Assembly (NCBI GenBank): GCA_000149265.1
Contig: CH003024.1
Coordinates: 1,211,581 to 1,275,580 of the forward strand
Source of the DNA: Ciona savignyi
Taxonomy: Eukaryota > Chordata > Ascidiacea > Phlebobranchia > Cionidae
DNA: 64,000 nt
Direction: 5' to 3'
Part shown: piece after piece, positions 24,742 to 38,400 of the stretch
Position numbering within the stretch: position 1 is the first letter of the stretch
Layout: the number at the start of each line of letters is the position of its first letter
Notes under the pieces: generated by a model
Seen by the model: only the letters and a program-made list of their open reading frames with translations
Databases searched by the model: none
What the model was told of the DNA's origin: nothing
Made by a program: the position numbers and the translations under genes

Positions 24742-27700
24742 ATGGAGCAGGACATTAATAAAGAAGCCGACATGATAGCGGTATGCGATTGTATGGGGAC
24801 AAAATATGCGATACGGGATTATAGAGGCCAGAAGATTAAGCACTGACGCTGACTTTAATGTTGGAACTTATTGTGTTATTTTTTGTGTTGGCAGCTTATT
24901 GTGTTTTTTTGTTGCTAATACACTGTTTTTTATTTAGCTAACTTTATATTGTTTTATGTTGCTAACTTTGTCGTTTTTTATGTTACTATAACTTGTCGTT
25001 TTGTTTGTGTTGCTAACCTTATATTGTTTTCTGTTGCTAATTTGTCGTTTTTCGTGTTGCTAATTTGTCTTCTTTCATGTTGCTAATTTGTTATTTTTTG
25101 TTTTGTTAGTATCGGATATTGATATTGGCTTATTAGTTGATGGTACTAGCTATAGAATGGATGGGAATGTGGCCACATTGGCTAGTGAACAGCATAGAAA
25201 GATTTATAAGGTAAGAATAGGCCTTGTAAAGTGACTATAGTTAAAATAAACCTACAATTTACATATTTTTAAAATGAATAATCGAAGAAGAAGAAAATGC
25301 GATATTTGTTTAAATAGGAAAATAAAATAAGGAATTATATTGTATGTCCGACATATTAGTCTGGTGGCTCAGTGCGTCGCTTTTAGCCGAAGGATTTCAG
25401 GTTCTGAACTGGTCGTTAGCTAGTCGGTAGTGTCGTTGGGCAAGGCACTTAACGGACATTGCCTGAACACATCGGATTAATGGGTTCTACTAAACTGAAG
25501 GAACGTGTGAATCATACGCAGCACACTGCAATAGCTCCGGTAACCCGACGGTGGGTGCGAGGTGATCTGACGATTGTCCGAGTGTTCACTCCCTTTGTTT
25601 TCCCATTCAAGGGGATAAACATAAATATCCTATCCTATTCCAGCTTGTCCTGGCTTTAGGGCTTACCATGTTATTGGCATGGTACTTAAATGGCGATTAA
25701 TGGTTAGAATCTTGTACAAAAATGTGATCTTGGGGACTAGTCCATAATGAGTTCAAAACTTGGCCGGTAAAAATAGATTAGTACTGACAATACCTAGCGA
25801 CCGGTTTCGATCCTGGTTGCTGAACGTTAGTTGTTTTACCAAGATAACTAAATGACCGAAATAGACAAACCTATTATAGCAGGTTGTCAAATCTTTATTG
25901 TACAATGTGTTCAGTGGTAAGCATAATATTTTGCCAAATCTGGTTAACGACCGATGGATATACCGACTCCTGTACATAAACGGCCCTGTTAATGAGACCA
26001 TCCTTGCACAACTTCGCGAGGTAATCCGATGATAAACTGTGTGTTAACGCCACGGGAATAAAACACGAATGTCGTATAAATAAAAAAATATGATATATAT
26101 GTACGATTTACCTCAATTTCTTTATTTCATCTAATTAAAAACGGGCTCTTTGGTATAAGCGAGAAAAGTGAAAGCCACTAAAACCAGGCCTATTCTTACA
26201 CAAACGAGGTGTCTATTTCTTAAAATTAAGCATGTTCCTGTTTTGGGAAACAACGCAAGGGTGCGCCGGCTAGCTTATAGGGTGTGTGCTGTGGACTTAC
26301 GCCTACACCGGGGAATCCGAAAGCGCCGTTTCTCGGTCAACTTTACAATGCACACGCGTTTTTGTATTAACCGATGTTCCGCAAAAATCGGTCTAGGCTA
26401 GCACATGCAAACTGGTCTAACTTCGAAGACTAAAAATCGAAATCTGCACATAGACAATATTTTGAACACAGAAAATTCTTACCTTCATAAACCTATTGCT
26501 GTTAAAGTTTGCCTGGTGGTTTCTAGCATGAGCCCAAAAACCAAATCATGCTTATGTTTTTAAAAACTACGCAACATAACAAACATGCACCCATCTAAAG
26601 ACGAATATACGCTGCTAACAGATGTAAACAAATGTAGGGGATTCCCGCATGGTGAATCTGCAAAACGCAAACTAAATTTGCTGGCGGAGGTCTACATTCT
26701 ATCCACATAGGCATAGAGGTTTACCTAATTGGGACAAATTTCAATATATTTGGGACAAACTTCAACATTATATCTTTTTTCCTTGAATTTAAATGGCCTA
26801 CAATAAAAAGATTCGTTACCACGACGATGGGCGCGTTGTAATATGAAAATTTCCGAAGTGATAATGTCTCTTCCTTGCCTTGTTATAAAGACTTTTAATG
26901 CCAATAAAGACTGATTTGGATTTCCAGGATTTGAAGGAATCAGAGAAAAACCTGCAGGAGTTGTACAAGCAGTCACGTGATGCCACTTTCAAGTTCAAAG
27001 CCTCGTTTAACGAAGTCCGAAAAATTGAGAACGAAACGGAATTATTACGTCAGCGGTACTATCAAATGCTGGAGGTAATAAGAAAGGATTTTATGTAAAA
27101 CATCTTTCTGGGCATATCTGTGATGTTTGCAAATTGGATAGGATTAGATCCTCATGTACTTTACCGGTTGATGGGAAAACCAAGGGGGTTAACACACGAA
27201 AATTGCCACACCTTGCATCCACCGTCGGGGTACCGGAGCTATTGCAGTGTGTAGGGTTTATCCTAGATTGAAACTTATTTAGACAACATAGTAAAATTAC
27301 CTCATGCCCACAATCAGGTAGCTGGAGAGATTAAAGTGTGTTATATTGGTTCAGCCGAATTCCTTGATGGGTTCGTGCGTTGTCTTGCAGTGGCAGGGTT
27401 GTAAGATCGAAACTGGTCTTTAGCTTGTTGGTTGTATTCATATCAAATCAGAAATCAGCCACTGGCTAGTCAGTTGTTTATTTTGGCTTACATTTAGCAG
27501 AGATTTTCCGAACCCAGTGGATTATTGGGTTCTAATAATTTAAACGTCTCAGTCACAACTCAGCTAAAACTTAAATACAACATGTACCTGCTCATAATAA
27601 AATATCCGAACAATATGTCTCTGAGTGGTTAACATGACTGACTCATATATGGAATTACATGTCAAAATGATCTTAGTGACTTACCAAATGCCTGTTCGAT

Positions 27701-30700
27701 ACTTAGGATAGGACATTCATGTTTATTCCTGTGAATGGGAAAACCAAGGGGGTTAACACACAGGCGATTGTCAAATAACCTCTCGCCCACCATAGGGTTA
27801 TCAGAACTTTTGCAGTGTGTTGTGTATGATTCACACGTTCCTTCAATTTGCTAGAACCCATTAATCCGCTGGGTTAATACAATGTCCGTTTAAGTGCCTT
27901 TTCCAAGGACACAACCCATCTGGTCGCTAGTTCCGTAGCAACCTTTCGGTAGAAAGACGTCGCACTAAACCACCAGACTAACTCGTCGGACAAATTGGCC
28001 CTAAAACAATCAAGTGTAAAAATACCCAATATCATTGCAGAAAGAATGTTTCAGTGAGAGCCACCGAGATGCATATTTTAACAATGAGAAACTACTTGCG
28101 GACATCAAGGACATGTACATCGCTGATTCCCAGAAGCTAGCTCATGGGTAAGTATGGCCAGTGATGGGAATCAAAATTTTTAGAACAGGTTCTCTTTTGT
28201 ATCGTACTTAACTAACAACAGGTTTCCTAAAAGGTCTAATGTCTGTAAAAAAGAAAGAATTGGATCGGTGGTTATCTCTGCATTCCAAGAATGGGTTCGA
28301 CCGAAAACATGCAAACCTCTTGAATTCTCTTAAATCCCATCAATACGGCTGCATGTTCAACCCATTGATCCACCGGGTTCAGACAATTTCCTCTAACTGC
28401 CTAACCCACATGCGAAGCCGACTAGCTACAAACCAGTTCGAATCTACAATCCCTTCAGCTGAAAGGCAAAGCACTAACCAACTAAGCTTTTTGGTTAATA
28501 CAATCGACTAAACAAAAGCTGGTTTTAATCCCACAACCATTTTATAGTTGAAGACCGCATATGTTGTTATCAATGTAGCGGTTTAGCACATTTTATTCCA
28601 TCAGCTTCATGGTTCGTACTTTCACAACCACACAAAGAAACTGACTATTTTTTAAAACAGGTTCGCAACAAAGAACAGGCAATTAAATAATTAATAAAGC
28701 CCAAAAAAGAATGGAAACTTGGCAACCATCATAATATGCAAAGAATTCAAAATAACGGCATAGAAATAATAATAAAACTTTACATCACCTACGCTATCTG
28801 AGCAATTTCTTGTTTTGAGATTTGATGTAAGCTATATGGTTAGCACTCGACAAGCCAATGAATGGTTTTGATCTCACAACCATCATATCTGCAGACCAGA
28901 GACGCTCTTACCATTCAAGATATCTAAACCCTTTAAAAACTGTTTCAGACATTCGATGTACATCGCCTACAACAACCGATTCAGCGAGAAGCGTGAGGCT
29001 TACATCCAATCCATGCTACAAGATGTGGATCAGTATTACGCATCCTGTCAGAAGCTCACAGCTGAGAGAGATGATTTTCAAGGCAAATCCGCAAAGCTCA
29101 AACAAGAGGTCATTGGGAAGAGGATGTTTTAGTTAATTTTGTGTTTTTTTTCTTTTAAAAAAAAATTAAAAACGTTTATCCCCGTGATTGGGAAAACCAA
29201 GATTGGGAAAACCAACTGTAGTGTGTTGTGTATGATCCACATGTTTCTTCAACTTAGTTGAACCCAGTAATCTGCTGGGTTTAGGCAAAGTATGTAAAGT
29301 GCCTTACCCAAGGACACAACAGAGCTAGCGACCAGTTTCTAACCTGCAACCCTTCAATTGAAACGCGACGCACTAAACCATCAGACTAACCGGTCGGACA
29401 AATTTCATGTATAGGTGGAAGCAGCAAGAGAGTTGATTACAAACTTGACAAAGAAAAAGGAAGAATTGTTGGCGACTTCGAGCTCATTAAAGAAGGAATG
29501 TGCAGAATATGTGGAGGTGATTCGCTTGACTTGGTTATTTACATTTATGCTACATTAGCTTAGTGAAAATTAGTATCATAACCCACACATGGTCAGTTTG
29601 TTGGTTAGTAGAGGCATATTGGTGAGAGTAATTTCACTAATTTGTGTAATTTTCACATAGTAGTTTAAAGTTTAATATTTTTTTTTCGTATTTTTAGTTG
29701 TTGAATATTTAGCATGAGAATAAAGGGCCCTTTTCACATGATCTTCAGATTGCCTTGTGCTTGACCATAGGTTACATAAGCTATTGCAGTGTATTGATGT
29801 TTTTATCACTGTGACTGAAAAACAGAGGTTATCGCACAATAATGGTCAAATTAACTAACGCTTACCAGAGCTATTGCAGTGTGTCGTGTATGATTGAGGC
29901 CTTAGTTCAGTAAGTATAAAACCCATTGATCCGTTGGTTTAGCGTATTTCTGCTAGGGCCTTACCCAAAGACACTTAACCAACTAGCTAACAGCCAGTTT
30001 AAAACCTACATCATTTCGGCTAAACGTCCACGTTCTAACCCACCAAGCTATTTGGTCAGAATTTCAATCAAATATTATTTCCTAGTGGGGAACAAACCTC
30101 ACAAGCGAAAGGAACAAACTTCTCGAAATCGAAGCAGATCTGAGGAAAAACATTGAATCTCTTCATTCCAGTATCACTGCCATGAGAGTGGAAATTGCAA
30201 ATTTTAAGGAGAAAACTCACAACCTAACACATGAGGTAAGTTCTCTTACTATTTTATAATTAATTTAAAACTTTATTTTTTTTGGTAGATTAATTGTTAA
30301 AAATATTCCAGAATTCTAATGATTAACATCAGTATTTTGCCATTTTAAAATTAGTTTCTAACCGTAAACACTTTGGTTGACTATATGTTGGAAATATATA
30401 TGGTACATATTTTAAGGTTAGATCTCTATGTGTCTGACTTATCAGCTGTAACGGTAGCTGTTAGATGGTTAGAAGTAAAAAACTAAACTAGACATTTTTC
30501 TGTTTGTTATTTTTGCCTAAATTTTTATAGTGTCTTTGTGCATTTTAATCATCGGGGAAAAAATAAACTTAAATAAGATAGGATAATCATGTTTATCCAC
30601 GTAAATGAGAAAACCAAGTTCAGGCAAAGAGTGTTAGGTGCCTTGCCCAAAAACACAACCAACTAGCTAGCGACCAATTTCATACCTGCAACCCTTCGGG

Positions 30701-33700
30701 TGGAAGGCGACGCACTAAACCACCAGACTAATCTGTTAAACAAAAAATACTAAAAGGGTTCCTTCTAAAGGTGGAAAGCTGTAGAATAGAAGAGCGTCGA
30801 TTGAATGATGACATCACACGAAGACAGAAGGAGCAAGTCCAATTGCGAGCGGCAATCCAGGAATATGAGATGAAAACCACCGAACTTACCCGTCAGAAGC
30901 ATGATTATATCAACAGGTTGTTATCTTTGCTTGGTTTATGCATGGCTAGTCTGGTTGGGTTGATTTTTGACCACTTCTTGGGCAATTTTTTTCGTAAACA
31001 AGGAGCTTATTGGTAAAAGAAATTGATTTTTTTCATTTTTCTTGTAGTATAATGGAATACTATGCCTGAAAAAACGCAGGAAAGATAAAATATGGGAAGC
31101 TGTACAACCTTGCGTCAGCGATTGGGTTTCAGGAGCTATTGCAGTTGTTGTATAAATTGAGGCATTTCTAATGAATGTTTTATTAATCGATTGGGACCAA
31201 GCAACATCAAGTCTTTTGTCTAAGAAAATAACACACTATCTAGCGATACCTGCAACCTTTCGGCTTAATTAACTATCCCACCAAGCTTTTGAGCCAGTCG
31301 ATTATACAGGCAATGAAAAAATTGACATGGTTAAGATACCATTGTAAAGTTAAAATAAGGATATCCCTACTATTATCCCAGAGTAAAGCTGTTGTAAAGT
31401 TTTACTTATTTCTATGTCATTAACTCTTTCCGTCCCAACTCGCCATATATCGCGAGTTGGTGGGAAAACATGGTATCCAGCCTGTACATAAATGGGTGCA
31501 AATCTAAAAAACGATTTCTCCGCAATGCGTAATGGTAGAGACCTCAGCTATGGCTCATTCGTTCAAGGAAACCCTATATTTTATTCTCTGTAATTTTCGT
31601 GGAGAAATATTAAAAATGCGAGGAGTGATAGCCTTACTTTTTCAAGGCTTCGCCTCTTATTTCTATCGATTTTACACGAATTTACAAGTGACTAACTCAG
31701 CCAATAGGAGTCGCGTTAACTTGCGGAGAAGCTCTTTTTGTCAAGCAAGTCTTTCTTTACATTCTCTGTGAATTTCGTGCCGTTGAGAAAAAAAGGAGAG
31801 CGTTGGTGACGTTTTCGCAGCAGGCGTTTATGCTTTGTGTTCACCAAAGCATGAATCCAGCTGGGCCTGCTGAGCGCACGATAAAGAAAAAGGCGGCGAG
31901 AACTAGCTAGTTCGGTGTGCCCTGCTTTGAAGAATATTGGATATAGTATTTGTGATTTGTTTGCTTTTGTATGCCCTTTTTACACTTCCTTCACTGTTCT
32001 TATTTATACTTTTTACTATTTTAGTTCTACAAAACTAAAAACTTCCAATGCGGTTTTGGTTCAATTTTTCATAATATAGTTAGAATAAAGGAAAATTTCA
32101 ATTAGGAATAGTAAAAAAACTACTGAAGATACAAATACAGTTCAAATTTTCCTGAGTACAAAAACTATTACAAAATCTACATTCAAATTTCCATATCATT
32201 TGGGCATACCAATAATTAGTGAGTATTTCGTTTATCAGTGCACCTCAAAATTTTCAAAGTCGAGCAGAATTTTCTTTACATAAAAAAGTGGTGTTCACTA
32301 AAGTTTACATAATATATTCTTTATTGGAGGTAGATTCTAGGTGTGCGGTTTGTTTAAAAGAGGGATAAATTATCTTTCCAACCATACTAAATATTAAATC
32401 ATAGCATAAATTTGAGAAAAACTGTGCTAATTTAAAAATGACCAAAAATTGTAAAAAACACTGCTGACAGCATGTTTAAATTAATGCATTTGGCCGGGAG
32501 TGAAAGAGTTAAGTTAAATTCTTTGGATTTTCTGAAGCTCGCTAATTTTTCTTTTTTTTTGGTTTTGTTGATTTTTTGATAATTTCTTATGTAATTTTTG
32601 GTTGGACCTTGGTAATGAGTAAATTACTATTTTTTGTTAAATAAGTAGATGAAGCTGTAAAATAAATGTACCGTAGCGCTACTAAAATGAGGATTCTAAA
32701 CATTCATCCAGAGTAAATGAGCTCACCCACGAAGTTGAAGTTTGTCGAGTGAAAACGGAGAAGGTCGAAGAACAAAGGGATTTGTTCAAGGAAGCGTTTA
32801 AACAAGTGAAGAAGGAAAAACAAGAAATCCAGCAAAACTGCGAGAAAATTAAAAAAGACAAGGAGAAATTTAAAGTAAGTATAACATAAAATCCCAATTC
32901 CTTTAAATCTATGAATATCTGAAATAATATCCTTTGCCAATTTATAGTAAAGTTTATCTTATTTCTAGTCATTTAAGTATTTTTACACTCGCTTACATTT
33001 TATAAATTTAATGTAAACTGTATAACCGAATTTTACCTTTTTTCATGTTTGATCTAAAATATTGGCATAGATCCATATTTCTATATATATACAAATGTGA
33101 TTTCTATTTTTACAGGAGCAGTACATGGAAATGCAAAATGAACGAGTTTTGGTTGGAAAAGCGAAAGATAAAATACTTTCCCGCCAGTTTCGTACGGCGG
33201 AAAGAAACCAGGTATGCTGTTCGGATAAAAACGATAAAGAATTTTACCGCCATCATGCGAAACCCATTTGACCACAGAACTTATTTAACTAGTTTAGTTG
33301 TAATTTAATTATTTTTGCACCAGTATTAAAAAATGGCAAACAAATCAAATCACGACACAGGAACAGGAAAAGACGATAAGCTCTTACAAAATGAGATTTA
33401 AAGTAATACGCTATATTTAAATTTTTAGATTCTTTTTTTAATAATGTGTTTTAATGACTATTCGTTTTTCCGTCTTTTCCTGTTCCTGTGGTTGTAATTT
33501 GTTACATTTTCCGTTATTTAAAATCAAAGCAAAAACTAATGTAACATAAACTAGAGAGTGTCAATCACGTGTTTAACCACCACTATTTGTAAAACACATG
33601 TCGTATGCCATATATTCATGCTACAGGGTCCCTAACCACAATTTGTATTTTATACACTGAGTAGGCACTTTGTTTCTGCAAGCATAAACGCATGGGTCCC

Positions 33701-35386
33701 ATAGTTATCAGACCAAACTTCTTTTCCATGTGTAGTTGAGAAAAGAATAAACGTCTTAAATTTACGAACATTTCACCACAAATGTTTTAAATTAAAGCTT
33801 GTTTTCAAACGTGATGGTAAAATACAGCTAAATTTCCAAAATAGCCCGATTTCATGGTTTCAGGGAATTCTCCTGGGTATAGTAGATAAGTTTCTGTTTT
33901 ACATATGTGGGTCATGTTATGTAACAATTCCTAAAGTTTTATTCTGATTTGTCTCCTTGTTGGATATGTCAGTCTCTCCTTGTTGGATATGTAGCGATAT
34001 GGCATGTCACAATCATAATTCAAGAACATATTTTCGTTTTTAAGGGAATTACCCTAAGTAAATGTTTTCTTTCTTTTATTAAATTAACTCAGAGTGTTTA
34101 ATGTTCTAACATTTCACCAAATCTGATCAAAATTAGAGCAGCCGTTCAAGCGTTATGCCCCAAACAGATAATTTATTACAAAAAAACGTTTTGGTTTAAC
34201 GTCTCATGGGAATTCCCCTGGATTCATTACCCAAAATTATAGTTTCTGCATATCTAGACCATGTTATTTTACAAGTGTCAAATTTTTATTGCGATTTCAT
34301 TACTCTTTCTGGTAGATGTCGGGGCGCCATGCCATGCATGTTGCTATCATGATTTGAGGAGAAAATCTTATTTTTTAGGGTATTTCATTACGTAATCTTT
34401 TTTTTTGTTTCAAGTGTTAAATCACTTCACTTGAAATAAAATGCACTTCCATTCCACTAAATCTGATTAAAATTGGAGAATCTGTTCAAGCGTTATCCCG
34501 TAAAAAGCTATTTTTTTAGAAAAAATCCCGTTTTGGTTTTTAAGGTTTCAGGAGAATTTCCCTAAGTTTATCACCCACAATTTTGATTTCTGCATATCTA
34601 GACCATGTGGTCTAACAATTGACGAAGTTTCATTGGGTTTCCATTATCCCTTCTGTTAGATACCGGAGCCACAATCCATGTCTGTCACAATCTTGATTTG
34701 GAAACATATCTTCATTTTTAGGGTATTTCCCTAGGTAAATATTTTGTTTCTTCTAATTGGTAACGCAGTGGCCAACGGGCTACTATTTTACCAAATCTGA
34801 TCAAAATTGGAGCAGCCGTTCATGCGCTATGCCCCAAAAATAGCTAATTTTTTTGAAAAAAATACCGTTTTGGTTTTTCACCTCCCAGGGGAATTCCCCT
34901 AGATATATTACCCAAAATTTTGGTTTCTGCTCATCTAGACCATGTGGTCTAACAAATGACAAAGTTTCATTGGGATTCCATTATCCCTTTGTTAGATGTC
35001 GGAGCCACAATCCATGCCTGTCACAATCTTGATTTAGAAATATATCTTCATTTTTAGGGTATTTCCCTAGGTAAATATTTTGTTTCTTTTAATTGGAAAC
35101 GCAGTGGCTAACACGCTACTATTTTACCAAATCTGATCAAAATTGGAGCAGCCGTTCATGCGCTATGCCCAAAAACGCTAAATTTTTTGAAAAAAATACC
35201 GATTTGGTTTTTCACCTCCCAGGGGAATTCCCCTGGATATATTACCCAAAATTTTGGTTTCTGCTCATCTAGACCATGTGGTATAACAAATGACAAAGTT
35301 TCATTGGGATTCCATTATCCCTTTGTTAGATGTCGGAGCCACAAGCCATGCCTGTCAAGCGTTTGACGAAAAAAAAAAAGAAAAAA

Positions 35387-35417
<31 letters not shown>

Positions 35418-38400
35418 CGGACAAAAACAATATGTGTCCCATTTTTCCAAATGGGACCCATAATTAGGTGCCTTGAAAAACACACAACCGGCCAGTTAGC
35501 CGTTGAGTTCGATCCCACTACCTTCCAATTGACATTCCAATGTGATAACCATTCTGCCACAACCAGGACCTGACAGAGGCTCACAAATACCTGATCAAAG
35601 AGCTGGATGAGCTGAGAACATCGTATAGGAAAGCTGAGGAGAGAGCCAGGAAAGATTTGAATATCAAACAAGATCTTCGTGATACTGTTAGTTGTTTGTA
35701 GTTAATTTGTAAATAAGATATGATGCGCATGTTTACCCCTGTGTGGGAAAAACTAAAGGGTTTAACTCAATCATACACAACACACTGCAACAGCTCGGTA
35801 ACTGATGGCGGGCGCGAGGTGATATGATGATTTCTCGTGCGATACCGCCCTTAGGTTTTTCCATTCACGGGATAAACTATAAATATTCTATCCTTACCAA
35901 TCCAAACCAAATGCCTCACGACCCATCCAAACACAAAACCAATAGATTCTTTATTACTCTAACAAAGCAGCAAAAAATAAATTAAATTATCTAACCATCC
36001 AACTTCTCAACTGATATATTCTTCATAACTCCAACAAAGCAGTGTAAAGTAAACTAAATTACCAAACCACCCACCCATCCAATACCTCAACTGATATATT
36101 CTTTATCACTGTAACAGGATAGGATAGGATATTCATGTTTATCCCCGTGAACGGGAAAACCAATGGGGTTATCACACGGGCAATCGTCAGATCACCTCGC
36201 GCCCATCGTCGGGTTACCGGAGCTTTTGCAGTGTGTTGTATATGATAGACACGTTCCTTCAATTTTGTAGAACCCATTAATCCGCTGGCTTCAAGCAATG
36301 TCCGTTCAGTGCCTTGCCCAAGGACACAACCGACTAGCTAGCGACCAGTTTCGCACCTGCAACCTTTCGATTGAAAGGCGACGCACTTAACCGTTAGACC
36401 ATCGGGCCGGACAAACAACGGATGCCCATTTAACCACCCATTCAACCTCCCATCTGATCCAGATCAAGAGGTTGCATCGTGAGCGGGAGGAAGAATTGAG
36501 GAAGATGCAGAAAGTGACGAAAGACGTGCGAAGTCAAACCGATCCTGACCTCGCATGTGAGAACCGAGACATCGCGATCCAACACGCAAAGTTCAAGATG
36601 AGACAAGCTTTGGGGGAGCGGGATCGAGCTCTCAAGGAATGTGCGAAGCTCGTCGGTGAAAGGGACAAGTGGGTTGCTTTGTTTGATGAGGAGTATGATT
36701 GTTAGATTGTGTATTCTCAGAGTCAGTGTGGATGGTTTATCTATATCCCTGTTGGTGAAACAGTGCTATATTTATAGGAATATTTAGGCACCTCATACTC
36801 ACAGTCAAGATGCTTTTGATAAGTATCTGTCCACTGTCAAATTTTAATTGCTCAGTTGATTCACTTTTTATCTTTGTGGTTAAAAATGTAAAGTCAAGTG
36901 TTAATATTTTTCTGTCAAATAGCTTAGTAGATAAGTGCTTCGTAGAACCCATTAATCCCCTGGCTTCAAGCAATTTCCGTTCAGTGCCTTGCCCAAGGAC
37001 ACAACCGACTTGCTTGCGACCAGTTTTGTACCTGCAACCCTTCGGCTAAAAGGCGACGCACTTAACCACTAGACTAATCTGTCAAATATGAATCTCAGGT
37101 TGACAGAGGAGATGACAAAGAAGTTAAAGTCGTTGGAAAGATCTCGGAAAGCCGAAGACGCCAACCAGTCAAAGTACGAGAAAGCAGAGATGAAGATCGA
37201 ATCGACGAAGAAGTTGTATAAAGCTGCGAAGAAGGAGGCAGAGAGGAGTCAACTTCGAGCTGCAGCTGATCGGAAGATGTTAAAGGTTGGGAATTTTTTT
37301 GTAGAATTTAGTTTGAATTCTCAAAATTCTTCTTATTTGTGTGAAAATTACAGTCATTATGACAGAGATAATCATTAGATTACCATGGTGTATAACCATA
37401 ATTACAAAAAAATATTATTTTCTTTAGAATTAGGATAAATACTTTGTTTCTTCGTTTTTAAGTTTATTAAGCAACAGAACAACACCAATGTGCCATCTGC
37501 GAGAAACAATTTTGTGGCTTTTTTTTCTAAACTTTTATTTTTTATATTAAACGTTAGTTTTGGCAGCCACATATAAAATACCTAAAGTAAATAAAGATTG
37601 CATCTTAGACGTGCTTTAGCGACTGTCGTTTAACCGTTTTTTTCTGTTTTTCAATTTTTTATCTACTTTTTTATTTTGAAAATCAAATCTAAACTAAGAT
37701 ATAAAACCTGGATGCATTGGTTGCTACTAAAATAAAACTACAAAATCCAACATCCCCAGTCAGCCCAGGAAAGGATGCGAATGTATGAGGAAGAGAAACA
37801 AGAAGAAAAGATTGTGAAGGTGGTGGAAGCAAGCTCCACGCAGACGGTGGACGTGATCATATTGAATGAAGATCAAGGGGACACTGTGTACGCCCATGCG
37901 AGAGCAATGAGAGAGAAGTAAGTGGTTCTTGTTGAGGATTAGTCTAGTGGTTAAGTGCGTCGCTTTTTGGCTTAAGGGTTGCGGGTTTGAAACTGGTCGC
38001 TAGCTAGTCGGTTGTATCCTTTGGCAAAGCATTTAACGGATATTGCATGAACCCAAGACTTAGTGGGTTCTACTTAATTGAAGGAACATGTTAATCATAC
38101 ATATGACACTGCAATATCTCCGGTAACCCGACAGTGGGCGCGAGGTGATCTGACGATTGCCTGTGTGTTAACCCCCTTAGTTTTTCTATCCATGGGGATA
38201 AACATGAATATCCTATCCTATCCTATTAAGTAGCAAAATCTTAATCAATCTGATTGTTTGTTTGTTTTTTTATCGAGCAAAGTTTTGAACCATTGATTGC
38301 CTTGTCAAATTAAATAAGAATCAATTTATGTATCGGTTGCGTTAACCATTTAGCTACACGACTGTACATCCTCGCTGTTTGTTATATTTGATAAACCTCA

